Assembly: GCF_000959365.1 (NCBI RefSeq)
Contig: NZ_CP009555.1
Coordinates: 1,922,001-1,986,000 of the forward strand
DNA from: Burkholderia oklahomensis C6786
Lineage (GTDB): Bacteria > Pseudomonadota > Gammaproteobacteria > Burkholderiales > Burkholderiaceae
Reading direction: 5' to 3'
DNA length: 64,000 nucleotides
Positions within the stretch are counted from its first letter, which is position 1, and each line of letters starts with the position of its first letter. A program made the translations under genes and the position numbers. Of the stretch, positions 9,333-18,076 are shown piece after piece. The notes beneath the pieces were generated by a model, which had not been told where the DNA came from, ran no database searches, and was given only the letters and a program-made list of their open reading frames with translations.

Positions 9333-10220
9333 TTACCCTTCCTCTTCGTCCTTCAGCGCGAGCGCCCGCGCGTATAGCGCGTTGCGTGACGCGCCCGTCA
9401 ACGCCGCGGCGAGCTTCGCCGCGCTCTTCACCGGCACTTCGTCGAGCAGCAGCTTGAGCAGCGCATCGTGCGCGCTTTCGTCGGCGGCGTGATCGTCCTC
9501 AGGTGCGCGTTCGACGACGAGCACGAACTCGCCGCGCTGCCGGTTCGCGTCGGCGCGCAGCCACGTTGGCCCTTCGGCCAGCGTGCCCTCGAACAACTCC
9601 TCGTGTAGCTTGGTGAGCTCGCGCGCGATCAGCAGGCGACGCGCGCCACCGAGCACGGCCGCGAGCGCTTCGACCGTCTCGACGATCCGGTGCGGCGCCT
9701 CGTAGAACACGAGCGCGTACGGATGCGCCTTCAATTGCTGAAGCGCCGCGTCGCGCTGCTTCGGCTTCGGCGGCAGGAAGCCCGCGAACGTGAACGCGCC
9801 GGCCCAGTCGCCCGCGACGCTCACGGCCGCGCTCGCCGCGCTCGCGCCCGGCAGCGGGATCACGCCGTGGCCGGCGGCGCGCACCGCGTCGACGAGCTTC
9901 GCGCCCGGATCGGAAATGCCCGGCGTGCCGGCGTCCGACACGTACGCGATCCGCTCGCCCGCGCGCAGGTGGTCGATCAGCTTCGCCGCGGCCGCGCGCT
10001 CGTTGTGCTCGTGCACCGCGACGAGCGGCTTCGAGATTCCGTAGCGCGCGAGCAGCTGGCCCGTGTTGCGCGTGTCCTCGGCGGCGATGCGGTCGGCGAG
10101 CGCGAGCACGTGCAGCGCGCGCAGCGTGATGTCGGCGGCGTTGCCGATCGGCGTCGCGACGACGTAGAGGGCGCCCGTCGGATACTGCTGCGCCTGCGCA
10201 AGATCGAGGAGGGAAGTCAT
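9333..10220 (-). CDS. rsmI: 16S rRNA 2'-O-methyltransferase (C1402)
   Basis: A 295-residue SAM-dependent methyltransferase that modifies the ribose of C1402 in the 16S decoding centre. Family motifs are clear: [19 protein letters not shown] at residues 18-36, [22 protein letters not shown], and FAGFLPPK. The start codon is the CAT at 10218-10220, which overlaps the divergent yraN start by two bases; no good ribosome site precedes it, so a leaderless message or a nearby alternative start is possible. The neighbourhood rsmI-yraN-diaA-dolP matches the conserved enterobacterial yraL-N-diaA-yraP order. Confidence 0.93.
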   Translation of the reverse strand: MTSLLDLAQAQQYPTGALYVVATPIGNAADITLRALHVLALADRIAAEDTRNTGQLLARYGISKPLVAVHEHNERAAAAKLIDHLRAGERIAYVSDAGTPGISDPGAKLVDAVRAAGHGVIPLPGASAASAAVSVAGDWAGAFTFAGFLPPKPKQRDAALQQLKAHPYALVFYEAPHRIVETVEALAAVLGGARRLLIARELTKLHEELFEGTLAEGPTWLRADANRQRGEFVLVVERAPEDDHAADESAHDALLKLLLDEVPVKSAAKLAAALTGASRNALYARALALKDEEEG

Positions 10221-10701
10221 GACACGAAAGGCGCCCGCACACGGCGCAAACGGAAGAAGCACCGCATTGTGCCACGCGCGCGCGGCGCGGCAGGAGGCGG
10301 ACGGCGCCAAAGCCGCGCCGCGCGACAACTTTTCTGCGGCGGCCGGGTCCAAGCGCGTCGTCGGCGCTGCGTTCGAGACGCGCGCGCAGCGCTTCCTCGA
10401 GCGCGCGGGACTCGCGCTCGTCGCACGCAACGTGACCGTGCGCGGCGGCGAAATCGACCTGGTCATGCGCGAGCGCGACGGCACGCTCGTGTTCGTCGAA
10501 GTGCGCGCACGCACGAGCGGCCGCTACGGCGGCGCGGCGGCGAGCGTCGGCGCGCGCAAGCGAAAGCGGCTCGTGCTCGCCGCGCACGCGTTCTGGGCGC
10601 GAACGGGCGGCGCCAGCCCGTGCCGCTTCGACGTCGTCGCGTTCGAAGGCGGCCGGCTCGAGTGGCTGCGCGACGCATTTCGCGTCGACGAGGCCGGCTA
10701 G
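10219..10701 (+). CDS. yraN: YraN family (UPF0102) nuclease-fold protein
   Basis: A 160-residue protein. Residues 50-140 hold the YraN core: [17 protein letters not shown], then [24 protein letters not shown] with the D-x(n)-EVR restriction-endonuclease-like active site. The first 45 residues are a basic, low-complexity extension. A strong GAGGAGG lies before the ATG at 10219. The family is linked to DNA repair or processing of Holliday junctions, but its job is not settled. Divergent from rsmI. Confidence 0.88.
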   Translation: MTRKAPAHGANGRSTALCHARAARQEADGAKAAPRDNFSAAAGSKRVVGAAFETRAQRFLERAGLALVARNVTVRGGEIDLVMRERDGTLVFVEVRARTSGRYGGAAASVGARKRKRLVLAAHAFWARTGGASPCRFDVVAFEGGRLEWLRDAFRVDEAG

Positions 10702-10823
10702 CTTGTGTCGAGATGTAAGGAGTTGCGGCGACGGTCTGGCGGTGAGGGCGGAGTGCGGTAAACTCGCCGCACTCACGATGCCGCGCGACACAGACCACGC
10801 GCGTAGTACCCGATTAGGAATCG

Positions 10824-11399
10824 ATGTCAGTCGAACGTATTCAGCAACATATTCGCGACAGCGCCGCGCTCGTCCATGAAGCGCTCGATGCGCTGTCCCT
10901 GCCGATCGCCGCAGCCGTCGACGCGATGTTCATGGCGCTTGCGAACGGCAACAAGATCGTCGCATGCGGCGACGGCCCGTCGGCCGCGGCGGCCGAGCGG
11001 CTCGCCGCCGCGCTGATCGGCGGATTCGAGCGCGAGCGGCCCGGCTTGCCGGGGCTTGCGCTCCATGCCGACGCGAGCCGCGCGGGCGCGGGCGATGCCG
11101 GCCAGATCTTTGCGCAACAAGTGCGCGCGCTCGGCCAGACGGGCGACGTGCTGCTCGTGCTCGACCCGCTCGGCGAATCGCCGCGCGTGCTGGCCGCGGT
11201 CGAAGAGGCGCGCGAGCGCGAGATGATCGTCGTCGCGCTGACGGGCAACGGGGGCGGGCACCTCGGCGCGTCGCTCGCCGACACCGATATTCAGATCTGC
11301 GTGCCGTCCGAACGGGCGGCGCGCATCCAGGAAGTCCATCTGCTGACCATCCACTGCCTGTGCGACGGCATCGACGCGATGCTGCTGGGCGAGGATTGA
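10824..11399 (+). CDS. diaA: SIS-domain protein, DiaA-like
   Basis: A 191-residue sugar-isomerase (SIS) domain protein related to GmhA and DiaA. Seen are the SIS segments KIVACGDGPSAAAAERLAAALIG, a dinucleotide-like strand VLLVLDPLGESPRVLAAVEEA and VVALTGNGGG. In E. coli DiaA binds DnaA and promotes ordered initiation at oriC. The gene order yraN-diaA-dolP is the reason I favour DiaA over GmhA (heptose isomerase). Unusually the canonical GNGGSA loop reads GDGPSA here, so isomerase activity is doubtful. It begins 122 bases after yraN. Confidence 0.85.
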   Translation: MSVERIQQHIRDSAALVHEALDALSLPIAAAVDAMFMALANGNKIVACGDGPSAAAAERLAAALIGGFERERPGLPGLALHADASRAGAGDAGQIFAQQVRALGQTGDVLLVLDPLGESPRVLAAVEEAREREMIVVALTGNGGGHLGASLADTDIQICVPSERAARIQEVHLLTIHCLCDGIDAMLLGED

Positions 11400-11417
11400 T
11401 TCGAAGGAGAGCCGTCG

Positions 11418-12218
11418 ATGAGTAACAGCCGCGTCAGACAGACGCTAGTGAGAACCACGCTCGTGATCGGCCTGTCGGCCGGCCTTGCCGCAACGCTGCA
11501 GGGCTGCGTGCTCGCGGTCGCCGGCGCGGCGGCGGGCGGCGGCGCGCTCGTCGCGACCGATCGCCGCACGCTCGGCGCGCAGACCGAGGATCGCGAGATC
11601 CAGGTGAAGGCGCTGACGCAGATGAACAACGGGCTGCCGGACGGCTCGCACGTGAACGTGACGGTGTTCAACCGCCGCGTGCTGCTGACGGGCGAAGTGC
11701 CGAACGATGCGTCGAAGCAGCGCGCCGAGGAGATCGTCCGTGCGATCAACAACGTGAACACGATCGTCAACGAACTCGCGGTCGGGCCGGCGAGCTCGCT
11801 GTCCGACCGGGCGAACGACTCGTACCTCGAAGGCCGCGTGAAGACCGCGATGATCGCCGAGAAGGGCATCTCCGCGAACAACTACAAGGTGGTGTGCGAG
11901 CGCGGCAACGTCTACCTGATGGGCCTCGTGACGGGCGACGAAGGCAATCGCGGCGCGGACGTCGCGAGCCGCGTGCCGGGCGTCGAGAAGGTCGTCAAGG
12001 TGTTCCAGTACATCAAGCCGCAGGAAGCGGACGCGCTGACGGCGGCGACGCCCGCGAGCGGCGCGTCGGCCGCCGCTGCGCCCGCGACCGCGTCAGAAGG
12101 CGCGACGGTGGGCGCGGTGCCGGATTCGAGCGTTACCGCGACGCCGCTGCAGGCGCCCGCGCCGGTCTCCAATTCGACGAACGTGCATCCGGGCAATCCG
12201 AAGGCGGGGACCCAATGA
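11418..12218 (+). CDS. dolP: BON-domain outer-membrane lipoprotein, DolP-like
   Basis: A 266-residue lipoprotein with lipobox LQGC near residue 31. Two BON domains follow (about 60-125 and 135-205; GSHVNVTVFNRRVLLTGEVP and NNYKVVCERGNVYLMGLVTG), which bind anionic phospholipid and support outer-membrane integrity. The last 60 residues are Ala/Pro/Thr-rich and likely disordered, longer than in E. coli YraP. GAAGGAGA lies before the ATG. Its stop overlaps the following cytochrome start (ATGA), so the two are coupled. Confidence 0.9.
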   Translation: MSNSRVRQTLVRTTLVIGLSAGLAATLQGCVLAVAGAAAGGGALVATDRRTLGAQTEDREIQVKALTQMNNGLPDGSHVNVTVFNRRVLLTGEVPNDASKQRAEEIVRAINNVNTIVNELAVGPASSLSDRANDSYLEGRVKTAMIAEKGISANNYKVVCERGNVYLMGLVTGDEGNRGADVASRVPGVEKVVKVFQYIKPQEADALTAATPASGASAAAAPATASEGATVGAVPDSSVTATPLQAPAPVSNSTNVHPGNPKAGTQ

Positions 12219-12571
12219 GGTTCGGGAAGTACGTGAAACGGACGATGGGCGCCGCGGCCGTTGCGGCGCTCGGCTGCGCGCTGGCGAGCGCTCCGGCGCG
12301 CGCGGATGTCGGCGACGGCCTGAAAGTCGCGCGCAGCAATGCGTGCATGGGCTGCCACGCGGTGGACAGGAAGCTCGTCGGGCCGTCGTTCCAGCAGATC
12401 GCCGAGCGGTACAAGAACGACAAGCAGGCGGAACCGAAGCTCGCGAAGAAGGTGAAGGAAGGCGGCTCCGGCGTCTGGGGCGCGATTCCGATGCCCGCGC
12501 ACCCGCGGATGAGCGACACGGACGTGCGCTCGGTCGTCCAATGGGTGCTGGCCGGCGCGCCGTCGAAATAA
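12215..12571 (+). CDS. periplasmic monohaem cytochrome c (class I)
   Basis: A 118-residue secreted protein with a signal peptide cut near residue 30 (APARADVG). The haem site CMGCH is at residues 44-48, followed by KLVGPSFQQIAERYK; a Met in AIPMPAHPRMS is the likely sixth ligand. Size and sequence fit the c-551/c-552 type electron carriers. It is the last gene of the yraN-diaA-dolP run and overlaps dolP by four bases. Confidence 0.9.
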   Translation: MRFGKYVKRTMGAAAVAALGCALASAPARADVGDGLKVARSNACMGCHAVDRKLVGPSFQQIAERYKNDKQAEPKLAKKVKEGGSGVWGAIPMPAHPRMSDTDVRSVVQWVLAGAPSK

Positions 12572-12631
12572 CCGGCGCAAATCTGTTGCCAACCGCCGAT
12601 TGGGTGATGTATGATCGTCGGCTGTTGGTGA

Positions 12632-12707
<76 letters not shown>

Positions 12708-12716
12708 ATCGAATTC

Positions 12717-12748
12717 AAGGGCTTAGCCGGATGGCTAGGCCCTTTTCA
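12717..12748 (+). terminator. intrinsic terminator after tRNA-Ala
   Basis: AAGGGCTTAGCC pairs with GGCTAGGCCCTT around a GGAT loop, followed by TTCATTTT. Confidence 0.8.
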
Positions 12749-12843
12749 TTTTGCTTTAGCGTTCGCCCCTGATTTCCACTCGGCCAACCAACGCGCGCCG
12801 CAACCATCCCGCGAACGGCGCGCGTCGTTCGTCCGCCAATCAA

Positions 12844-14250
12844 TCACCCTCGCCCATACCTCCGCTCCAACCCCGCCGCCTTCCCTCCCTCCGGCTCGAG
12901 CTTCAGCCCGTAATACAGCACGACGAGCAACACGAGCCAAGCCGGCCCGACATAAAGCGCGATCCGCGTATCCGGGAAATAAGCCATCAACCCGATCACG
13001 AGCACGAGAAACGCGAGCGCGATCCACGACCCATACGGCCAGAACGGCATCCTAAATCGCAGTGCGCGCGCTTCGGCCGGCGCAAGGCTCGCGCGAAACT
13101 TCATCTGCGTGACGAGAATGACGCCCCACGTCCAGATCGCGCCGAACGTCGAGATCGACGTCACCCAGACGAACACCTTTTCCGGCACGAGATAGTTGAG
13201 CAGCACGCCGACGAGCAGCGCCGCCATCGACACGACGATCGCCCGGCGCGGCACGCCGCCTCCCGTCGTCTCGCCGAACGCGCGCGGTGCGTGGCCCTGT
13301 TGCGCGAGGTTGTACAGCATGCGCCCCGTGCTGAAAATGCCGCCGTTGCACGACGACAGCGCCGCCGTGAGCACGACGAAATTGATGATGCCCGCGGCCG
13401 TCTTGATGCCGAGCCGCTCGAACGTCATCACGAACGGGCTGCCTTGCGTGCCGATCTCGTTCCACGGATAGATCGACAGAATCACGAACAGCGCGCCACC
13501 GTAAAAGAGCAGGATGCGCCAGAACACCGAGTTGATCGCGCCCGGAATCGTCTTCTGCGGATTCTCCGCTTCGCCCGCCGTCAGCCCGATCATCTCGACG
13601 CCGAGATACGCGAACATCACCATCTGCATCGACATCAGCACGCCCTGCGCGCCGTTCGGGAAGAAGCCGCCGTGCGCCCAGAGATTCGAAATGCCCATCG
13701 GCACGCCGTGATTGCCGATGCCGAACGCGATCATCGCGATGCCGACCGCGATCATCACGACGATCGTCACGACCTTGATCAGCGCGAACCAGAATTCGAA
13801 CTCGCCGTACGCCTTCACGGTGAGCAGGTTCACGGAGCCCATCGCGGTCAGCGCGGCGAGCGCCCAGATCCAGCGCGGCACGTCCGGGAACCAGATGCCC
13901 ATGTAGATGCCGACCGCAGTGATTTCAGCGATGCAGGTGACGAGCCAGAGGAACCAGTAGTTCCAGCCCGTCAGATAGCCGGCGAGCGGCCCGAGATAGT
14001 TGCGCGCGTAACGGCTGAACGAACCTGCGACCGGCTCGTGCACTGCCATCTCGCCGAGCGCGCGCATGATCACGAAGATCACGGCGCCGCCGAGGATGTA
14101 CGACAGGATGATGCCGGGGCCCGCCATCTTGATCGCGTTGGCCGAGCCGAGAAAGAGGCCGACGCCGATCGCCGCGCCGAGCGCGATCAAGCGCATCTGC
14201 CGTTGCCCGAGTCCTCGGTGTAGGTCGGTTTCGGTGCTTCTTTTCTCCAT
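12844..14250 (-). CDS. amino-acid permease, APC family (AroP/ProY-like)
   Basis: A 468-residue inner-membrane transporter with about 12 segments. RGLGQRQMRLIALGAAIGVG followed by LFLGSA near residues 12-37 is the amino-acid transporter (AAT) signature, and GEMAVHEPVAGSFSRYA is typical of the AroP/ProY/LysP group. It imports an amino acid with protons; the closest look is proline or aromatic, but I cannot fix it. Start at 14250 has AAAGGAG in the right place; the frame is open further upstream without homology. The gene stands alone. Confidence 0.88.
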   Translation of the reverse strand: MEKRSTETDLHRGLGQRQMRLIALGAAIGVGLFLGSANAIKMAGPGIILSYILGGAVIFVIMRALGEMAVHEPVAGSFSRYARNYLGPLAGYLTGWNYWFLWLVTCIAEITAVGIYMGIWFPDVPRWIWALAALTAMGSVNLLTVKAYGEFEFWFALIKVVTIVVMIAVGIAMIAFGIGNHGVPMGISNLWAHGGFFPNGAQGVLMSMQMVMFAYLGVEMIGLTAGEAENPQKTIPGAINSVFWRILLFYGGALFVILSIYPWNEIGTQGSPFVMTFERLGIKTAAGIINFVVLTAALSSCNGGIFSTGRMLYNLAQQGHAPRAFGETTGGGVPRRAIVVSMAALLVGVLLNYLVPEKVFVWVTSISTFGAIWTWGVILVTQMKFRASLAPAEARALRFRMPFWPYGSWIALAFLVLVIGLMAYFPDTRIALYVGPAWLVLLVVLYYGLKLEPEGGKAAGLERRYGRG

Positions 14251-14766
14251 GGGGATGTCTCCTTTGGGTTTGATGAAATTGGCATGGCGCACGTCGGCGG
14301 CGTACGGCGTGCGCGCGTCTCGCATCGTCGCAGCGACGGCGAGTCGACGTGGATCGACTGAGCGAAAGTGCGCGCGCGGCTTCAGGCGCGCGCGATGCGG
14401 GCGGTTCGCTTGCGCGAGCCGGCGTGGCTTAAATGGAAGAGGGGACGGACACGGCGCGGCGAATCGGGACACGACGCCGTCCGGCGCGGTCCGCGCTCGG
14501 CGGCGATGGCTGGCATGTGGCGCGCGTATGGGTTCGCGCGGCGAATCGGTAGATGCATCGAGCAGTGTCTCCAGCATGCATGAACAGATGCCCCTCGGTC
14601 GGAGTCTGGTATTTGGCGCTATGCTAGTGGCTGTTCGCGAGTGGATGTTCCTGTATTTGTCTTAATTTCAGCAAAAGAAACTATGGCCACGTGACGACGC
14701 ATCGTCGTGCACGATTCGTCCCGATTGCGTGTTCCATCCGAGCGACGACATTCACGGAGTCCGATC
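14251..14766. other. intergenic region between permease and small membrane protein
   Basis: 516 bases without a gene I can support. The left half is the permease upstream region. From about 14640 to 14690 the sequence is richer in A+T, a plausible promoter area for the gene at 14767. Confidence 0.4.
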
Positions 14767-15084
14767 ATGCCGATCGAGAGCAGTTGGGTTGCGTCTACAG
14801 GGTTGCCGGTAGCCATCTACGTCTTCTGTCTCGGCTATGCGTTTTTTCGTGCGTTCGGGCCGTCTCGCTCGCGCTATCCGAAACTGATGCGCGGTTATTC
14901 AGCGGCATGTGCATGCGCGATGCTCTTCGGCATGCTTGTGGCGATCGGCGTCGCGGTCCGCGCGCCCGATGCGTCGGCGCTCTCGTCGCTCGGGATCACG
15001 GTCACGTTCGGTGGGATCGTCGGCGTGTTGATCGGCTGCATGTGCGAAGCGACGGTGTCGTTCGGCAAGCGCTGGGAACGTTGA
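14767..15084 (+). CDS. small inner-membrane protein of unknown function
   Basis: A 105-residue protein with three predicted membrane segments (about residues 10-28, 45-64 and 74-93; GITVTFGGIVGVLIGCMCEA is the last) and a basic loop between the first two. I do not recognise the family. The ATG at 14767 has GGAG eight bases upstream; the frame is open from 14707. No operon partner is evident. Confidence 0.6.
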   Translation: MPIESSWVASTGLPVAIYVFCLGYAFFRAFGPSRSRYPKLMRGYSAACACAMLFGMLVAIGVAVRAPDASALSSLGITVTFGGIVGVLIGCMCEATVSFGKRWER

Positions 15085-16005
15085 CCCGGTTGCGCATTTC
15101 GGGCTCGTTCGACTGAATGCCGGGTCCGCGCGTGCGGGCTTGAAGCGGCCTGGGAAACGAACGCAAAAGCCACATTGCAACTAACGAGCAAAGGCAACGA
15201 CTCGAACATCGTTTCCCGATTCGCCGATCATCGCTGCGTGCATGCACTGCGCTTTCGCAGTGGCGTTCGGCTTGATTGGCAAAAGGCGATTCAATCGCGC
15301 GAGCCCGCGCACAGGAAAGCGATGTGCCTGCGCAAGAAGAGTTATCCACGCGCGGCTCTGGAAATCCTTGGGATAACTCGCCGCCCAGCCTGTGGACCAA
15401 ATCTTGATAAAACCGGCCTGGCTTCCGGGCGCGTCGAAGTTATCCTTCGCTCGCGGCGGATATTCACGCACAGCGGATATGGTTATGGAATCGATGCCGC
15501 GCTGATCCGTCAGGGAAAACCCGGGTTGTCCACAGGAAAGGGCCGCTCTTGTTAACTCTTACTACGTATACATACATCAATTAAAAGAATTGAAGACAAA
15601 GCGGCCGACGGCGCCTGTGCCGATGCCGAAAGCAGTCGACGAGCCGCATTGAACAAAGGCGCAATGGCAGGATTACCGAGAACTGTGTTCGGTTCGAATC
15701 GATTGGATGGAGAAAGGCGTGCCGATGCGTCGTCGCATCGATTCGGATTCGAGCGAGTTTGCAGTCATCGCGCGCTCGGGTTCGCGAAGGCGCACAGAAA
15801 CGCGTCGGCGGAAGGAGTGATGTTGCGCGGCCGAATGCGGATTGCTGTCGTTCTCAGGCAGCGCGATCCGCAGCGGAGAGGCGGATCGACAAGCGCAAGG
15901 AAAAGACCTCGAAGAGAGCGAAACATGCATACGCAAGCATCTCCGCCGCGCGCATGCCGATGAAAAGCTTGGGCCGCGCAGCCGCGCTTATCGGCCCGGT
16001 GTCCC
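15085..16005. other. gene-poor region with DnaA-box-like sequences
   Basis: No supported gene in about 920 bases. The part 15340-15600 contains several DnaA-box-like 9-mers on both strands and ends in an A+T-rich tract (see separate entry). The part 15600-16005 carries only low-quality open frames in several phases. Confidence 0.5.
15342..15600. promoter_or_regulatory. cluster of DnaA-box-like sites with adjacent AT-rich tract
   Basis: TTATCCACG at 15342-15350, GGATAA (reverse TTATCC) at 15371-15376, TGTGGACCA (reverse of TGGTCCACA) at 15391-15399, TTATCC at 15440-15445, ATATTCACG at 15460-15468 and TTGTCCACA at 15526-15534. They are followed by an A+T-rich stretch from about 15550 to 15600. 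The consensus box is TTATNCACA. No dnaA, repA or parAB lies near, so this may be a DnaA-titration or regulatory site or a relic origin rather than oriC. Confidence 0.35.
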
Positions 16006-16300
16006 GTGATCGACGCCAGGAACCGCCCGCTCGACGAGCCGACGCAGCCGATGGCCGTCTGCACGGACTATCTCGTCGCGACGTTCGGGATGGGAGCGTC
16101 GTTTCCGGCCGTCGCTGCGCTCGCGGGCGCAGCGGTCGATGCGCGAGCAAGGCGCGTGCTCGGGCACGATGTCGGCCGCGCAGGGGCTCGGCATGGCCGC
16201 GGCGCTGCGCGTCGGCACTGCGCTGCACGACTGGTGCCCGCAGGCGCCGTTCGCGCTGATCGGCGGGCTGCTGCTCGTGTCCTGCGGTCCTGCGCGACGT
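16006..16300 (+). pseudogene. decayed C-terminal fragment of an MFS transporter
   Basis: Two adjacent frames together spell the end of a drug-type MFS protein: FGMGASFPAVAALAGAAV in one frame, then after a shift near 16160 GTMSAAQGLGMAAALRVG and APFALIGGLLLVSC in the next frame. The N-terminal two thirds are missing and no start is evident, so this is a remnant. Confidence 0.6.
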
Positions 16301-16402
16301 GGCTGGGTGTGCGGCGCGCAGCCGCGGCGCAGTGAAGGCATCGATCGCGCGCCACTGGCTTGGGGCGGCGCGCGTTGCGTGACGTTCGACGGGCGACGTG
16401 CG

Positions 16403-16774
16403 TCAGACTGCGCAGCGTGCGATGTGGAAGCGCAGCTCCGACTCCTCCGGATCGCCGTCGCCGCTGCGCGGGCGATAGACGCCGATGCTCGTGCCGGCCG
16501 ACGCGGTCGGCGCGAGCGTGACGGTCCAATCGGAATCGGACGAGTACGGGCCGATCAGGACCGTGGTCGGGTTGTGCTGCGCGACGCGCGCCTGCGGCAC
16601 GCGGCTCGTCAGGCAGCGCTCGACGTCGACCGGGCTGCGCGGCGACGCGACGTAGATGATCCGGCCGCTGGGCGATTCGGCCTGCGGGCCGTTCGCCGGT
16701 GAGCCTGCGCAACCGGCGAGCGCCGCTACGGCGCCGACGAGCGCGCAGCTGGCGAGAATCTGAGTCGATTTCAT
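16403..16774 (-). CDS. small putative lipoprotein, unknown function
   Basis: A 123-residue protein with a lipobox LAGC at about residues 19-22. The mature part has DVERCLTSRVPQARVAQHN and ends in SELRFHIARCAV, with a Cys pair (in DVERCL and IARCAV) that could form a disulfide. I know similar short lipoproteins as hypothetical proteins in Burkholderia but no function. Start chosen at 16774 (MKSTQILASC); the frame stays open far upstream without sense. Confidence 0.7.
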   Translation of the reverse strand: MKSTQILASCALVGAVAALAGCAGSPANGPQAESPSGRIIYVASPRSPVDVERCLTSRVPQARVAQHNPTTVLIGPYSSDSDWTVTLAPTASAGTSIGVYRPRSGDGDPEESELRFHIARCAV

Positions 16775-17753
16775 GGGCGATCCAAGGTGAGTCATTCGGC
16801 AAAAACGCATCCGGATTCTATGCATTTCGCGTCGTTCCGATGCGCGACGTCGCGCGAAGGGCGGCGCGCCGAAGAGATTGGGGAAAATCCGATCGTGTCG
16901 CGAGCCTAACAAGGCATGCGCATCGTTTGTGTTAAAAATTGTTTTCGTTCGAGCGTATCGTGCCGGCTGCGATCGTTCACGACGACGTGCATCGCGCGCG
17001 AATCGAACGCCGGGCAGGCGCGATGGCATCGTGCGGAGGCGTGCGCTCATGCGTGCCCGGCCGATGCCGAGCGTGCTGGCGTGCCGAGTGTTTTGCGAGG
17101 ACGGCGCGCCGTGTCGAGCATCGATTTGCGCGCGTCGGCGCGTACCGGCACGTACGCATGCATGCGCGATGCGCGGATTGAACATTCGCAATATGCGCCG
17201 CGCTTCACGCGGTAGTCCGCAGATGCGCACGATTCCCGGCCATCGGTTCCGCATCGTCGCTTCGCCACATCGGCGATGGCTTTGCAGCGCTCGCCGTCGT
17301 CCAGCCATTCGACGCGACGATTCCACGATGCGCGCGCTCGCGCACCGGCATCGCCCGTTGTTGATCCCGTCGCGACCGGCCGGCGAGATGCGACACATCC
17401 GCTCATCGAATCGAATTCGCCTCGAATTTGATCAGACAGGTTAAATCGCGAGATTCGAATGGCGTGAGCAATGCCAATGCGATGCATTTGATCGAGATCC
17501 TGGAAATTCCCGCCGATCATGCTATCTATTTGATCTTTCGGGCCGAATTCGGATCGGCTCGAAAGACGTGCGAGCCGTGTCAACGCAGCGCGCATTCGCT
17601 GCGTTATAGAACCGGCGCACGAGTGTTCACGCGAAAGAAATCCTTACGTTTTGTAGGGTGTGCGTCGTGAATCTCGAACAATACCGGCGCCGGATGCGCT
17701 CCAACGCATCGTGATTAACCGGATATTTCCGTTTGGATATTCAAGGAAAAACA
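16775..17753. other. gene-poor region, no recognised gene
   Basis: About 980 bases with mixed composition, locally below the window's usual G+C, and only disordered open frames (arginine/cysteine/histidine-rich) that I do not support. It may be decayed DNA. The last 100 bases should hold the promoter of the small secreted protein at 17754. Confidence 0.4.
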
Positions 17754-17984
17754 ATGAAGAAGATCATCGCTTCGGTGGCAACCGCCGCTATCGCATTCGC
17801 TTCGGCTTCCGTGTTCGCACAAGCATCGGCACCGGCAGCTTCGGCGCCGGCGGCTGCGTCGGCTGTCAAGCACGACAAGAGCAAGCCGAAGCACGAGCTG
17901 AAGCAGCACGGTTCGGAGAAGGCCAAGGCGAAGGCCTCCGCCGCTTCGGCAGCCGGCACGAACGACAAGGGCGCGCAGCAGTAA
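17754..17984 (+). CDS. small secreted Ala/Lys-rich protein
   Basis: A 76-residue protein: a clean signal peptide (cleavage near residue 23, SVFAQ) followed by an Ala/Ser/Pro stretch and a strongly basic part (KHDKSKPKHELKQHG). Low-complexity, probably disordered, periplasmic. Similar short Ala/Lys-rich exported proteins occur throughout Burkholderia without known function. AAGGA lies seven bases before the ATG, and a strong terminator follows, so it is a complete one-gene unit. Confidence 0.75.
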   Translation: MKKIIASVATAAIAFASASVFAQASAPAASAPAAASAVKHDKSKPKHELKQHGSEKAKAKASAASAAGTNDKGAQQ

Positions 17985-18032
17985 GCGCTTGCCCGCGGCG
18001 GCGCATCGCCGCCGTCGCGGCTCGTCATGACG

Positions 18033-18067
18033 AACCCCGCGTTCTCGCGAACGCGGGGTTTGTTTTT
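18033..18067 (+). terminator. intrinsic terminator of the small secreted protein
   Basis: AACCCCGCGTT with its complement, six-base loop, then TGTTTTTA. Confidence 0.85.
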
Positions 18068-18076
18068 ATGCGCGCG

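Noticed and set aside
15342..15600. Chromosomal oriC
   Set aside because: No dnaA, dnaN, gyrB, rpmH or parAB is near; box matches are imperfect. Reported only as a cluster of DnaA-box-like sequences.
16775..17398. N-terminal extension of the small lipoprotein to a 331-codon frame
   Set aside because: The lipobox signal peptide begins at 16774, and the upstream translation has no homology or plausible signal.
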